A stretch of DNA of 36,381 nucleotides from Planctomycetota bacterium (GTDB taxonomy: Bacteria > Planctomycetota > Planctomycetia > Planctomycetales > Planctomycetaceae). Location: contig JAQCEJ010000052.1 in the NCBI GenBank assembly GCA_027618475.1, positions 1-36,381 of the forward strand, written 5' to 3'. This document shows positions 16,597 through 25,371 of the stretch, piece after piece. The position numbers were made by a program, and so were the translations under genes. The notes under the pieces are model-generated. The model did no database searches. It had not been told where the DNA came from and worked only from the letters and a program-made list of their open reading frames with translations. How positions within the stretch are numbered: the first letter of the stretch is position 1; every line of letters starts with the position of its first letter.

Positions 16597-16999
16597 CTGA
16601 CGGCTCCAGTGTGTGGATTATTCTTCAAATTGATATTACTGGGAGTTAGCTGGATGTCGACATAACGCGGTTTGCGACGGATCTTCGCCTCATTCCTTCA
16701 GAAAAAAATCCTTTCCAGTCGGTTAGGAATCATCTTGAAGTCTTACAGAAGAGGATCCATCAGATCGCGACATTGTATCACGCACTGCCGCATTGTTCAT
16801 CGTTGCCGCCACGGGTGGAGCGATACATCTGAAGGAAAATATCGTTTACAGTTATCGTCAAGCCGGAAATTCGCTGATCTTGTCCAAGTTGATGATGACG
16901 TGAAATGGCAATCGGTTTACAATTCAGCGCCCTGTCAGGTTTCAAATGGGAGAATAAACGCCGGGGGTTTATCGTTACTGGTCAAAAAGGAGTTTGGGA
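16597..16999. other. Divergent promoter region without a supported gene
   Basis: About 400 bases between the monooxygenase-like gene (-) and the TlpA-like gene (+). It should hold promoters for both. I found no strong -35/-10 pair, RNA gene or repeat. AGGAG at 16989-16993 is the ribosome site for the TlpA-like gene. Confidence 0.5.
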
Positions 17000-18931
17000 A
17001 TGATTGCGCTGTTCCGCCGTGTTGCCCTCTGGTCTGTGTGGGGGATCATTTTGGGATTGTCATCAGCAACGGCGATTGCTGCGGATGCGCCTTCGGTCAA
17101 GACGGCACTCTCGTTCAAACCGGTGCAGAAGAATGTCGAGTATGATATTCCCGAGCCAGACAAATACGGTGATTGCCAGGTTAAAGTTGAACGCCGAGGG
17201 AAAACCTCGGGATGGGTCGTCCTTGGTGAGGCGGGACAACCCCTTCGACGATTTATCGATACCAACAACGACAATGTTGTCGATCAATGGCGATATTATC
17301 AAAACGGCATCGAAGTCTATCGCGACCAGGACACCAATTTTAACAGCAAAGTCGACCAGTCCCGCTGGATCAACACCGCCGGTACCCGCTGGGGTATCGA
17401 CAAAAACGAAGATGGAAAAATCGACACGTGGCGGGTTCTGTCCGCCGAAGAAGCGACTCAGGAAGCGGTTCGCGCGATGATCAATCTCGACGCTGAGTCG
17501 CTCTTGGCGCTCATGATGACGCCTGACGACATCCGCACGCTTGGTCTTCCGCAAGATGTTTCCGGTCGACTGATCGAACAAACCACCGATGCCGAAAAAA
17601 CGATGCGAGAAGTTCTTTCCGGGTCCAAGAGTCTCACGCCGCAATCGAAATGGCTACGATTCGACGGTTCGATTCCCCATACGATTCCTGCCGAAGACGA
17701 GACGGGGGGAAACGACATCATGCTGTACCAGAACGTGCTGGCGATTGTCGATACCGCCGGTAAACAAGGATTTGTGCGTTTCGGCGATCTGATTCGCATC
17801 GGTGATGTCTGGAAACTCTCGCAGGTTCCGCAACCCGTTGAAGGCGACTCTATCGAAATCGCCGAAAGCAGTTTGTTGATGCAGCGAGCCGTGGCATCCA
17901 ATACGACGGCGCCGACGAGCGCAGGTCTATCTCCTGAAATGCAGAAACTGCTTGAAGATTTGCAGAAGCTCGATCAGAACAGTCCCAGTCCCGTGGCGGG
18001 GCGGGCCGAACTTTCGAAATACAACAGTCAACGCGTCGCCTTACTCCGACAGATTATTGCTCAATCATCCACAGATGAAGAACGCGAACAGTGGATGCGA
18101 CAACTGATCGACGGCTTGACGGCGGCCGCGCAAACCGGAGCCTTTGCCGATGCGCTGCCTCAGTTAAAGAAACTGGAATCCGACCTCAGTAAGGATAGAA
18201 AATCGACCAACATGCTGGCATCGGTCGTCTATCGTATTAATCTGGTGGAATACAACCTCCAGTTGCAAAAATCGGCGTCCGACGAAAAATTGTTGTTACA
18301 GGTTCAGAACCAGTGGCTCGCATCGCTGGAAGATTTCGTGAAGAAATATCCAGGAGCCGAAGATGTACCCGACGCCGAGATGCAACTCGCGATGGCGCAT
18401 GAGTTCAGCGGTAAGATGACCGATGCGCTAAAGTGGTACAGCAAACTCAAGACCGACCATCCCGATTCACCTTCGGGGCGTCGGGCCGCTGGAGCAATCC
18501 GCCGTCTCAATCTGAAAGGGTTTCCGTTCGAGTTAGTCAGTTCGACATTGAATGGTGAAAAATTCTCCATGTCACAACTCGAAGGTCGCGTAGTTTTGGT
18601 GATTTATTGGGCGACCTGGTGTCAGCCCTGCACCGAAGACTTGCCGCAGATTCGTGCACTATACGAACAGTATCGTTCGCAAGGGTTTGAAATTGTCGGA
18701 GTAAACCTCGATACCGAACCCGACCTAATTGCTCCGTATCTCAAGGAATATCGCGTACCCTGGGTGCAACTCTTTGAAGAGGGAGGTCTCGACAGTCCAC
18801 TGGCCTCCCAGTTCGGTATCATTTCTGTCCCCACGATGTTTCTCGTTGGGCGCGATGGAAAAGTTCTTGACCGAGGGATCTCTGTCGGCGATCTTAAAAC
18901 CGGATTACCCGACATTCTTAAAGCGAAGTAA
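17000..18931 (+). CDS. Exported TlpA-like thioredoxin protein with EF-hand-like repeats
   Basis: 643 residues from ATG 17000 (AGGAG about 7 bases upstream). A signal peptide ends near residue 28 (ATAIAAD). Residues about 87-142 contain three Asp-rich repeats: DTNNDNVVDQWR, DTNFNSKVDQSRW and DKNEDGKIDTWR, resembling EF-hand calcium loops (D-x-N-x-D-G-x-x-D). Residues about 300-500 are helical and include a TPR-like stretch (AEMQLAMAHEFSGKMTDALKWYSKL). The C-terminal 135 residues are a TlpA/ResA thioredoxin domain with the redox motif TWCQPC (C541, C544) and cis-proline in SVPTMFLV (P611). This predicts an extracytoplasmic disulfide reductase, perhaps for cytochrome c maturation or protein quality control. 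It is monocistronic and ends before a good terminator. Confidence 0.88.
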   Translation: MIALFRRVALWSVWGIILGLSSATAIAADAPSVKTALSFKPVQKNVEYDIPEPDKYGDCQVKVERRGKTSGWVVLGEAGQPLRRFIDTNNDNVVDQWRYYQNGIEVYRDQDTNFNSKVDQSRWINTAGTRWGIDKNEDGKIDTWRVLSAEEATQEAVRAMINLDAESLLALMMTPDDIRTLGLPQDVSGRLIEQTTDAEKTMREVLSGSKSLTPQSKWLRFDGSIPHTIPAEDETGGNDIMLYQNVLAIVDTAGKQGFVRFGDLIRIGDVWKLSQVPQPVEGDSIEIAESSLLMQRAVASNTTAPTSAGLSPEMQKLLEDLQKLDQNSPSPVAGRAELSKYNSQRVALLRQIIAQSSTDEEREQWMRQLIDGLTAAAQTGAFADALPQLKKLESDLSKDRKSTNMLASVVYRINLVEYNLQLQKSASDEKLLLQVQNQWLASLEDFVKKYPGAEDVPDAEMQLAMAHEFSGKMTDALKWYSKLKTDHPDSPSGRRAAGAIRRLNLKGFPFELVSSTLNGEKFSMSQLEGRVVLVIYWATWCQPCTEDLPQIRALYEQYRSQGFEIVGVNLDTEPDLIAPYLKEYRVPWVQLFEEGGLDSPLASQFGIISVPTMFLVGRDGKVLDRGISVGDLKTGLPDILKAK

Positions 18932-19041
18932 ACACCAGCATAAAAACGCTGATACCCGGTTGGTGGTCGTGGTTCGGCCAAGAGGGCGCTCAATCAGGAG
19001 ATATCCAGCGTTATCGCCGCACGTTGAACGTCCTCTGCGAT

Positions 19042-19065
19042 ACGACGCCTCGCTCGTCGTTTTTT
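19042..19065 (+). terminator. Rho-independent terminator
   Basis: ACGACG (19042-19047) pairs with CGTCGT (19055-19060) over a 7-base loop, followed directly by a run of six T (19060-19065). It lies 110 bases after the TlpA-like gene, on its strand, ahead of the converging oxidoreductase gene. Confidence 0.65.
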
Positions 19066-19098
19066 GGTAAACTTCGAGCGAAGCGTGAATATTCAGCG

Positions 19099-20415
19099 TT
19101 AGACAACTTCGGTAATACCCGGCACCGGAATCGGGTATTCGCCATTTTCGTTCGGTAACGAAACCGGCGTTCCCTCCCATGAAAACTCCGACGGCATCAG
19201 GCTGATATCCGAATTCATGGCCTGTTCAAGCGTCACTTCTTTTCCGCCGTAAACGGCAAGTCGACCGAGAATAGCTGTGTATGTGCTCATCGCACCGTTT
19301 TCCCCCTCGTTATAGGGGGTGCCATTGCGAATCGCCGCGAAAAGATCGTCGTGTTCTGTCTGGTACGGATCGTTCCGTTTTCCGTCGTATTTCCAGACCT
19401 TGTCGGACGAAATCTGACCGCCACTGATGTTGCTGTGACCACGCGATCCCGAAGCATGTTCGGAAACGCTGCTCCAGCAATTCTGAATGTGCCGGCACTG
19501 GCTGAACATTTTTGAACCATCGGCATACTCGTATTCGACAGCAAAGTGATCGTAAATCTCGCCGAACTTCGGGTCAGTCCGCACCTGACGACCTCCCATG
19601 CCGGCAGCTTTAATCGGGTACGCACCTTTCAACCAGTTTCCGACGTCGAGATTGTGTATATGTTGTTCGACGATGTGGTCGCCGCACAGCCAGACGTAGT
19701 AATACCAGTTGCGCATCTGGTATTCCATTTCGGTTTTACACTGTTCGCGGCTGCGTCGTGGATCCCACACACCGCCGCTGTTCCAGTAAACCCGCATGTC
19801 GACGATATCGCCGATTGCGCCGTCTTGCAGGCGTTTCATCGTTTCGAGATATTCATACTGATGATGCCTCTGCAGACCTACGCCTACGGCAAGATTCTTT
19901 GTGCGGGCAATTTCGACGGCAGCCAGTACCTGCCGTACACCCGGCATATCGACGGCGACCGGTTTTTCCATAAAGATGTGCTTGCCTGCGTTCACTGCCG
20001 CTTCGAAGTGAATCGGGCGAAACCCAGGCGGCGTCGCGAGAATGACGAGATCGGCATCGGAATCGAGAACGTTTTTGTAGGCATCGAATCCGACGAATTT
20101 GTGCTCGTCGTCGACACTCACCCGTTCGGGTCGCGAACGAAATTGCGCCGTGATGTTGTTCAAGCTGTCATCGAGTTGATCGGCAAACGCATCGGCCATC
20201 GCCACAAGTTTGACGTTTCCTTCGGTCGAGAGCGCCTGCACCGTCGCCCCGGTTCCGCGGCCGCCACATCCAATGAGGCCGACTTTAATCGTCTCATCCC
20301 CGGCGGCGAAAGCTCGCGATGCCAATGCCGACCCGATCATCAGCCCCGACCCCACGGTCGCCGACTGTTTCAAGAAATCACGCCGCGAAGCAGAATGAGG
20401 GAGAGGCGGTTGCAT
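19099..20415 (-). CDS. Gfo/Idh/MocA-family oxidoreductase with TAT leader
   Basis: 438 residues. The leader has SRRDFLKQSATVGSGLMIG (10-28) and ends near AFAAGD, a twin-arginine signal, so it is exported folded with its cofactor. The Rossmann motif GLIGCGGRGTG (46-56) binds NAD(P), and the family's FMEKPVAVD lies at 148-156, with Lys151 the usual active-site lysine of EKP. Later pieces are WNSGGVWDPRR, HIVEQHIHNLDVGNWLKG (catalytic His/Asp region) and GGRQVRTD. Such secreted oxidoreductases are abundant in planctomycetes and act on sugars or sugar derivatives; the substrate is unknown. The start has GGAG 6-9 bases upstream. It is downstream of the DUF1501 gene on the same strand, with a 207-base gap. 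Confidence 0.94.
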   Translation of the reverse strand: MQPPLPHSASRRDFLKQSATVGSGLMIGSALASRAFAAGDETIKVGLIGCGGRGTGATVQALSTEGNVKLVAMADAFADQLDDSLNNITAQFRSRPERVSVDDEHKFVGFDAYKNVLDSDADLVILATPPGFRPIHFEAAVNAGKHIFMEKPVAVDMPGVRQVLAAVEIARTKNLAVGVGLQRHHQYEYLETMKRLQDGAIGDIVDMRVYWNSGGVWDPRRSREQCKTEMEYQMRNWYYYVWLCGDHIVEQHIHNLDVGNWLKGAYPIKAAGMGGRQVRTDPKFGEIYDHFAVEYEYADGSKMFSQCRHIQNCWSSVSEHASGSRGHSNISGGQISSDKVWKYDGKRNDPYQTEHDDLFAAIRNGTPYNEGENGAMSTYTAILGRLAVYGGKEVTLEQAMNSDISLMPSEFSWEGTPVSLPNENGEYPIPVPGITEVV

Positions 20416-20622
20416 GGGGGGAACTCCTTGGTTAACGAATCTGTCGAGGTTCTTAAGAAATGCACAGATTCGTATATTGTATCTGAAAAATGTTTCGACG
20501 TCACGAGTTTCGGTAGAAAAAATGCACGACCAACCTTGAGCACAGGTTAGTTATTTCATCGTCGATGAAAATGTGGTGGTCTTTGCCATCCGGAATTGGG
20601 GAATGCTGTTTACCCCCCCCGG

Positions 20623-21975
20623 TTACGACATCAATTCCTGAATGAACCCGCGTTCTTCGAGAATATATCGCGGTCGTCCGGCGAAGTCGGGAAAGGTTTG
20701 ACTGGGATCGATACCCAGATGGTGGTACAGCATCGCCAAAACATTTTCAGGTCCGTAGGGAGACGAAATGGGAATTTCCGCATTGGCGTTCGACGAGCCA
20801 ATGATCTGGCCCATTGTATAACCTCCGCCAGCAAAGAGTGCACTATAGACGGCGGGCCAATGGTCGCGGCCGGTTCTTTTCGGATTGATGCGGGGAGAGC
20901 GACCGAATTCTCCCATCGCGATCACCAAGACCTTGCGATCAAGACCTCGTTCGCACAAATCGCTGATGAGCGCCGCCATGCCTTGATCGTAAGCAGGGCC
21001 GGCGATTCGCATGGGTTTTTCGATTCCGTCATGGTCGTCCCAACCGCCACCAGAGCCGCCGCGAGGCATCACTTCAACAAATGTTACACCCGCTTCGACC
21101 AACCGGCGGGCAAGCAAAAAACTCTGCCCTGATCGATGTCGTCCGTACCGGTCGCGCGTGGTGTTGCTCTCCTGACTTAAATCGAACGCATCGCGAGCCT
21201 CATCACCGGCGATCAACTCGAACGCACGTTGCTGAAAGACATCAGCCTCGTCCGCTAGTACATCCCATCGGCGTCGACTCTCCTCGAACGCATTCAATAG
21301 ATGCCGACGGTCGGATAAACGGTTGAAACTCAGCCCGCGAGGCATCGAGAGATTATGAATCTTGAAATCGGCGGCGTTGGGATCGTCCTGAATAATAAGG
21401 GGATCATTCCCGCGGCCAAGATAGGCTCCTCCAGAATAACCAACGTCGCCCGGCAAATTTTGCATAAGAACGTACGGTGGAACCCCCGCGCGATTCGGGC
21501 CGAGAATGTGGGAAGCCAATGCTCCACATCCGGGATTTCTCGGGTATTCATCTGCTCGGCTCTTCGGAGAAATCGGGTACCCTGTTAGTAATAAATGCCC
21601 CGCCGCGCGGTGATTGCTCGATTGATCGAAATTATGATGCACCGATCGTACGACGGCGATCTTGTCGAAAATGCGACTTTGTTCGACCATTAATTCGCTG
21701 AAATGCACACCGGGACTCGACGTCGGCACGACTCCGAGGGGTCCGCGAAATTCCACAGGGGCGTTCGGTTTGGGATCGTATGTCTCTAATTGCGATGGTC
21801 CCCCGGCAAGATGCACAAAGATCACCGCAGTATCACGCCGCGTTGCCGATGCTTCTTTTGCCTTCAATAACGAGGGAAGTGAAAGCCCACCCAGCGAAAT
21901 AGAGCCGACTTTTAACAATGCACGTCGATTGATTCTATCAACAGGCGATTTGAACTTCGGGTACAAGTCGAGCAC
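20623..21975 (-). CDS. DUF1501 exported protein
   Basis: 450 residues starting at GTG with GAGAGGGA about 8 bases upstream. Near the N-terminus is NRRALLKVGSISLGGLSLPSLL (16-37), a twin-arginine-like export signal. The DUF1501 fold, related to the alkaline phosphatase/sulfatase superfamily, shows in AVIFVHLAGGPSQLETYDPKP (about 49-69), VRSVHHNFDQSSNHRAAGHLLLTG, then HDGIEKPMRIAGPAYDQGMAALISDL and VLVIAMGEFGRSPRIN. Function unknown. In planctomycetes such genes usually sit beside a large DUF1549/DUF1553 cytochrome-type gene; none is in this window, so this is an orphan copy. Length is normal. The C-terminal residues and stop are intact. Confidence 0.93.
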   Translation of the reverse strand: MLDLYPKFKSPVDRINRRALLKVGSISLGGLSLPSLLKAKEASATRRDTAVIFVHLAGGPSQLETYDPKPNAPVEFRGPLGVVPTSSPGVHFSELMVEQSRIFDKIAVVRSVHHNFDQSSNHRAAGHLLLTGYPISPKSRADEYPRNPGCGALASHILGPNRAGVPPYVLMQNLPGDVGYSGGAYLGRGNDPLIIQDDPNAADFKIHNLSMPRGLSFNRLSDRRHLLNAFEESRRRWDVLADEADVFQQRAFELIAGDEARDAFDLSQESNTTRDRYGRHRSGQSFLLARRLVEAGVTFVEVMPRGGSGGGWDDHDGIEKPMRIAGPAYDQGMAALISDLCERGLDRKVLVIAMGEFGRSPRINPKRTGRDHWPAVYSALFAGGGYTMGQIIGSSNANAEIPISSPYGPENVLAMLYHHLGIDPSQTFPDFAGRPRYILEERGFIQELMS

Positions 21976-22177
21976 GCGTCATTCCCTCTCTGCCGGTCAT
22001 AGTCGAATGATTGCCGGATCGCAACAACATATAAGCGTGAGTCTATATTACTGGGCCTGGCAGGAGTTATCAAGTAGAATGTAATACTTCAGCTTGTCCT
22101 CGGAGTTCTGCGCACGCAAGCTGTCAGTGTTATGACCGGATCACGTACAAGATGAGATCCCCCCGCGTCGGATCTTC

Positions 22178-23062
22178 TCATTTAGCATTCGCTAATTCAG
22201 CGGCAACTGCTGTCGAATCCTCCGTGAACGATTTGGACGTAGAGGTGAAAAATTCGGTCGTCATGCGGTATGTTCCCTCAAACCTGGCAGGCATGACCTC
22301 ATCCACAAATGTCACGAAGTAAAACTTGCGATAAACGTCGAGGCAATTCCAGAGTTGCATCGACGCTCCGCCGGTTTCAGGATGTTCGAGTAAATACGAT
22401 ACCGCACCTTTGTCCGAATTCGCATCAAAGACTGCCACCCAGTCCGGATTTTTCTGAAAGTAAAATTTACGGTCGTCTTCTCGGGAATTGCTGAATTCAC
22501 CCGACTCAATGATCTTGCCATCTTTACCGTAGGCGTAGTGCGTCGCTGCAGGAATCCAAGCGTGCATGAAGTGATAGATTTTTGCCAGTCGAACAACGTT
22601 GTTCGCTTGAATACGAGCGGTTTCCGTCAAACGCCCGTCGGCGATTTCGACTGTCGAATACAATTCGAGATCGCGGACTCTTGATCGTCGTTCGCAGCGA
22701 AACGACCTTCCATTCACGTGCTCTTGTTCACCGGAGATTTTCTCACCATCGAGGAGAAAACGCACATCTATAATCTGCTCGGTTTCGATGTCGCGGTGGG
22801 CTGAGCCGATGAAGCCAACTCCTTCAAGATTGAACACCGTACCGTAGGCGCTTTCTTCGATGCCGAGAATTGTCCCCTGATATTCGATTCGACTGGGCGT
22901 CCAGAGTTTGGGGCCGTCGATGCGAATCCGCACGTCGCCGCAGGTGACAGTGAGAGATGCCGGTCCGGTAAAACCGCCGGCTGTCGTTTGGTTATCATCG
23001 GCAACAACAAGAGTTGAAGCGGTAATCAAAAGGGATAATAAAAACCCGAAAATGCGATTCAC
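22178..23062 (-). CDS. Exported protein of unknown function
   Basis: 294 residues starting at GTG, supported by a strong GAGGAGG about 8 bases upstream. Signal peptide at 1-21 (FGFLLSLLITASTLVVADD). The rest is mostly beta: SLTVTCGDVRIRIDG (36-50), PSRIEYQGTILGIEESAYG, then IQANNVVRLAKIYHFMHAWIPAATHYAYG, and YRKFYFVTFVDEVMPARFEGTYRMTTEFF. Family not recognised; repeated aromatic/beta strands suggest a sugar-binding or glycosidase-associated beta-sandwich. It lies 48 bases downstream of the VOC gene on the same strand, so an operon lysA-VOC-this gene is possible. Confidence 0.72.
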   Translation of the reverse strand: MNRIFGFLLSLLITASTLVVADDNQTTAGGFTGPASLTVTCGDVRIRIDGPKLWTPSRIEYQGTILGIEESAYGTVFNLEGVGFIGSAHRDIETEQIIDVRFLLDGEKISGEQEHVNGRSFRCERRSRVRDLELYSTVEIADGRLTETARIQANNVVRLAKIYHFMHAWIPAATHYAYGKDGKIIESGEFSNSREDDRKFYFQKNPDWVAVFDANSDKGAVSYLLEHPETGGASMQLWNCLDVYRKFYFVTFVDEVMPARFEGTYRMTTEFFTSTSKSFTEDSTAVAAELANAK

Positions 23063-23110
23063 TCGAATTCCTCCTCAATCTATGCTCACAATGTTAGTCT
23101 CATCCTCAGT

Positions 23111-23497
23111 TTACTCATCGATATCCGAATGCAGCGCGATACGATTCCCTTCGCTGTCGAGCACGATCGCCCGGAACCCATGCGGGCCGATGGTATGAGT
23201 ATCTGTGATGACCTTACCACCGTGTCTGGTGACATTCTGCACGGCGTCTCGAATGCGGCCATGAACGTTGAGGTACACGAGAATACCACGATCGCTGCTG
23301 ACTTCGTTTTCTTTGATGACGAGACACCCTCCGTTGCCGTCGTGATGGTCGAGGACGGCGAAGCGAATTTGGTCAAATGTTTCGAGATGGACATCAATGC
23401 CCAGGACCGCACGATAAAATGCCGCGGCTCGGTCGAGGTCAGCGACGGGAATATCAAACCAGACGGCACGATTCTTATCGCGATTGAAGGTGGTCAT
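23111..23497 (-). CDS. VOC-superfamily (glyoxalase/bleomycin-resistance fold) protein
   Basis: 128 residues in the beta-alpha-beta-beta-beta arrangement of the vicinal oxygen chelate fold. The opening AVWFDIPVADLDRAAAFYRA (11-30) is diagnostic. Later: RFAVLDHHDGNGGCLVI (about 44-60), ILVYLNVHGRIRDAVQNV, GKVITDTHTIGPHGFRAIVLDSEGNRIALHS, which ends with the typical DPxGN-like segment (here DSEGN). Function open: small lyases, dioxygenases and drug-binding proteins share the fold. AAGGA precedes the ATG. It starts 30 bases after the end of lysA and is followed after 48 bases by the exported unknown protein. Confidence 0.88.
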   Translation of the reverse strand: MTTFNRDKNRAVWFDIPVADLDRAAAFYRAVLGIDVHLETFDQIRFAVLDHHDGNGGCLVIKENEVSSDRGILVYLNVHGRIRDAVQNVTRHGGKVITDTHTIGPHGFRAIVLDSEGNRIALHSDIDE

Positions 23498-23527
23498 GAT
23501 CGTGGTCCTTGAATCTAATCTTTGTGA

Positions 23528-24778
23528 TTACAACGTTCCAAAATCCAACGTCCGAAAGTAATCCTCCATCGTCTCGGCTCGGCGGATGGTCTTGATGCTG
23601 CCGTCTTCACGCCACAGCAGTTCGGCACATCGCAATTTCGCGTTGTACTGGAAGCCCATGCTGTGCCCGTGGGCGCCGGCATCGTGAATGACCAGGATGT
23701 CTCCGATGGCGACTTGTGGGAGTTGCCGGTCGATCGCGAATTTATCGTTGTTCTCGCAGAGCGAACCGACGACATCGACCGTTGTATCAAGCGGGGCGTT
23801 TTCTTTGCCCAGAACAGTGATGTGGTGATAAGCGCCATACATTCCCGGCCGCATCAGGTTCGACATGCAGGCATCGACGCCGACGTATTTTTTGTAAATC
23901 GACTTCTTGTGAATCGCTTCTGTGATCAGATAACCATACGGGCCGGTGATACAACGTCCGTTTTCGAGATATATCTTCAACGGATGTAATCCTGCGGGAC
24001 GTATGATTTCGTCGTACAGCTTGTGAATCGGGCCTCCGATGTCTTCGTAATTGATCGGCTGCTGATTCGGTCGATAGGGAATACCGATGCCGCCGCCGAG
24101 ATTGACAAACTCCAGCCGTACGCCGAGTTCTTTGTTGAACTCGACGGCGAGTTCGAACAACATACGGGCAGTCTCGACAAAGAACTCAGGGTTCAGTTCA
24201 TTCGAGGCGACCATCGTGTGCAGGCCGAATCGTTTGACGCCCTTCTTTTTTGCCTGTGTGTACGCTTCGAACAATTGAGGACGAGTGAGTCCGTACTTGG
24301 CTTCTTCGGGTTTGCCGATGATCACGTTTCCTTCGCGGAGCGGACCGGGGTTGTAACGGAAACAAAGGAGTTCCGGCAGTCCGGCGTGTTTTTCGAGATA
24401 TTCGAGATGAGTCTTGTCATCAAGGTTGATGATCGCCCCGAGTTCGCGTGCCGTACGGAAATCTTTCGCCGGGGTGTCATTCGATGTGAACATGATTTCT
24501 TCACCGGTGATGCCCGCTTTCTCGCTGAGAACGAGTTCCGGCAGGCTCGAACAATCGGCACCAAAACCTTCTTCTTTCACGATCTTCAACAAATGCGGAT
24601 TAGGTGTGGCTTTGACGGCGAAATACTCGCGAAAGCCGTCGCACCATTGAAACGCTGCGCTCAATTTACGGGCATTGGTCCGGATGGCCCGTTCATCGTA
24701 CAGGTAGAACGGCGTAGGGTGATCCTTAATGATCGTTCGGATGAAATCTTCGTTAAACGGCAAAGTCTTGTCAGCCAT
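23528..24778 (-). CDS. lysA: Diaminopimelate decarboxylase-like, PLP-dependent
   Basis: 416 residues of the fold III PLP decarboxylase family; LysA turns meso-diaminopimelate into L-lysine and CO2. PLP lysine is K56 in EYFAVKATPNP. Other motifs: GFGADCSSLPEL (71-82), VNLGGGIGIPY (225-235, PLP phosphate), ENGRCITGPYG (272-282) and SLCENNDKFA (339-348), the latter carrying the active-site Cys341-Glu of the partner subunit. Two motifs differ from the textbook form: HTMVASN (187-193) replaces the usual HIGSQ-type segment, and ENGR replaces EPGR. Similar variants exist in other phyla such as Bacteroidetes, so it is probably still LysA, but carboxynorspermidine or other substrates cannot be excluded. 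Upstream ribosome site is weak. Confidence 0.86.
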   Translation of the reverse strand: MADKTLPFNEDFIRTIIKDHPTPFYLYDERAIRTNARKLSAAFQWCDGFREYFAVKATPNPHLLKIVKEEGFGADCSSLPELVLSEKAGITGEEIMFTSNDTPAKDFRTARELGAIINLDDKTHLEYLEKHAGLPELLCFRYNPGPLREGNVIIGKPEEAKYGLTRPQLFEAYTQAKKKGVKRFGLHTMVASNELNPEFFVETARMLFELAVEFNKELGVRLEFVNLGGGIGIPYRPNQQPINYEDIGGPIHKLYDEIIRPAGLHPLKIYLENGRCITGPYGYLITEAIHKKSIYKKYVGVDACMSNLMRPGMYGAYHHITVLGKENAPLDTTVDVVGSLCENNDKFAIDRQLPQVAIGDILVIHDAGAHGHSMGFQYNAKLRCAELLWREDGSIKTIRRAETMEDYFRTLDFGTL

Positions 24779-25371
24779 GAAAGTTTCTCAATGATGCTTT
24801 AGGGGGTGATAATGTTCAGTGGTTGCGTGTCGGCATTCCGTGACAGTCAACATTTTAGTCGCGCATTTGCGGTTTCTCTACTCTCGCCGGGGGAGCAGGT
24901 TACATGGTCTGGACGGATTATAGCGTCGAATGAGCATAACCCCAGTCTCAGACAGGATGTCCACCACGCTTCGCGTGTATCTGGACGGGGAAGGATTTCG
25001 ATCATAAGAGGAGCACCCTTCTCGCGCTCGAGGTCCGTTATGACGGTGGACCGTTGAGAGAACGGGTCCGAAATAACCGATACCCATACCTCCCATCTGG
25101 TTCGCCGGTCGCATTTAGGCCGATCATCAGGATATGGGCTAGGACCATTCAAAGCAGGACGAAAGTCCTGTTTTGGTCAGAAATTTGTTGTGTTTCCCGG
25201 GTATGGTTTTCTAACATAAAGTGTTTGGATTGTTTGAAGCGAATGAAGCGTTTGAAGTCCCTGTGGGTTCGTTCTCGCCGGTGACTCGCAATCGATTCGT
25301 CCTCCGAACGTTGGAATTGTTTGCAGCGGTTTAGTTTGCTTTTGATGCCGACATGAGTAGGGGTTCTCCAC
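24779..25371. other. Repeat-bearing gap without a supported gene
   Basis: About 590 bases between lysA (-) and the HEAT protein (+). It holds a small hairpin (CACGC-TTC-GCGTG, 24965-24977) and a 9-bp period tandem repeat at 25233-25259. Reading frames across 24850-25150 are short and mutually inconsistent. A CTCGCCGGGGGAGCAGG stretch near 24890 faintly recalls the dispersed repeat. Confidence 0.5.
25233..25259. repeat. Nine-base tandem repeat, three units
   Basis: TTTGAAGCG, AATGAAGCG, TTTGAAGTC in direct succession. It is intergenic, about 110 bases before the HEAT protein start. Confidence 0.5.

Noticed and set aside
19546-20550. Long plus-strand frame antisense to the Gfo/Idh gene
   Set aside because: The minus-strand frame carries the Rossmann and EKP motifs and a TAT leader. 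The antisense frame is a mirror effect of codon bias.
24023-24802. 259-codon plus-strand frame antisense to lysA
   Set aside because: The opposite strand has all LysA motifs, and the antisense product looks like random Arg/Phe-rich sequence.
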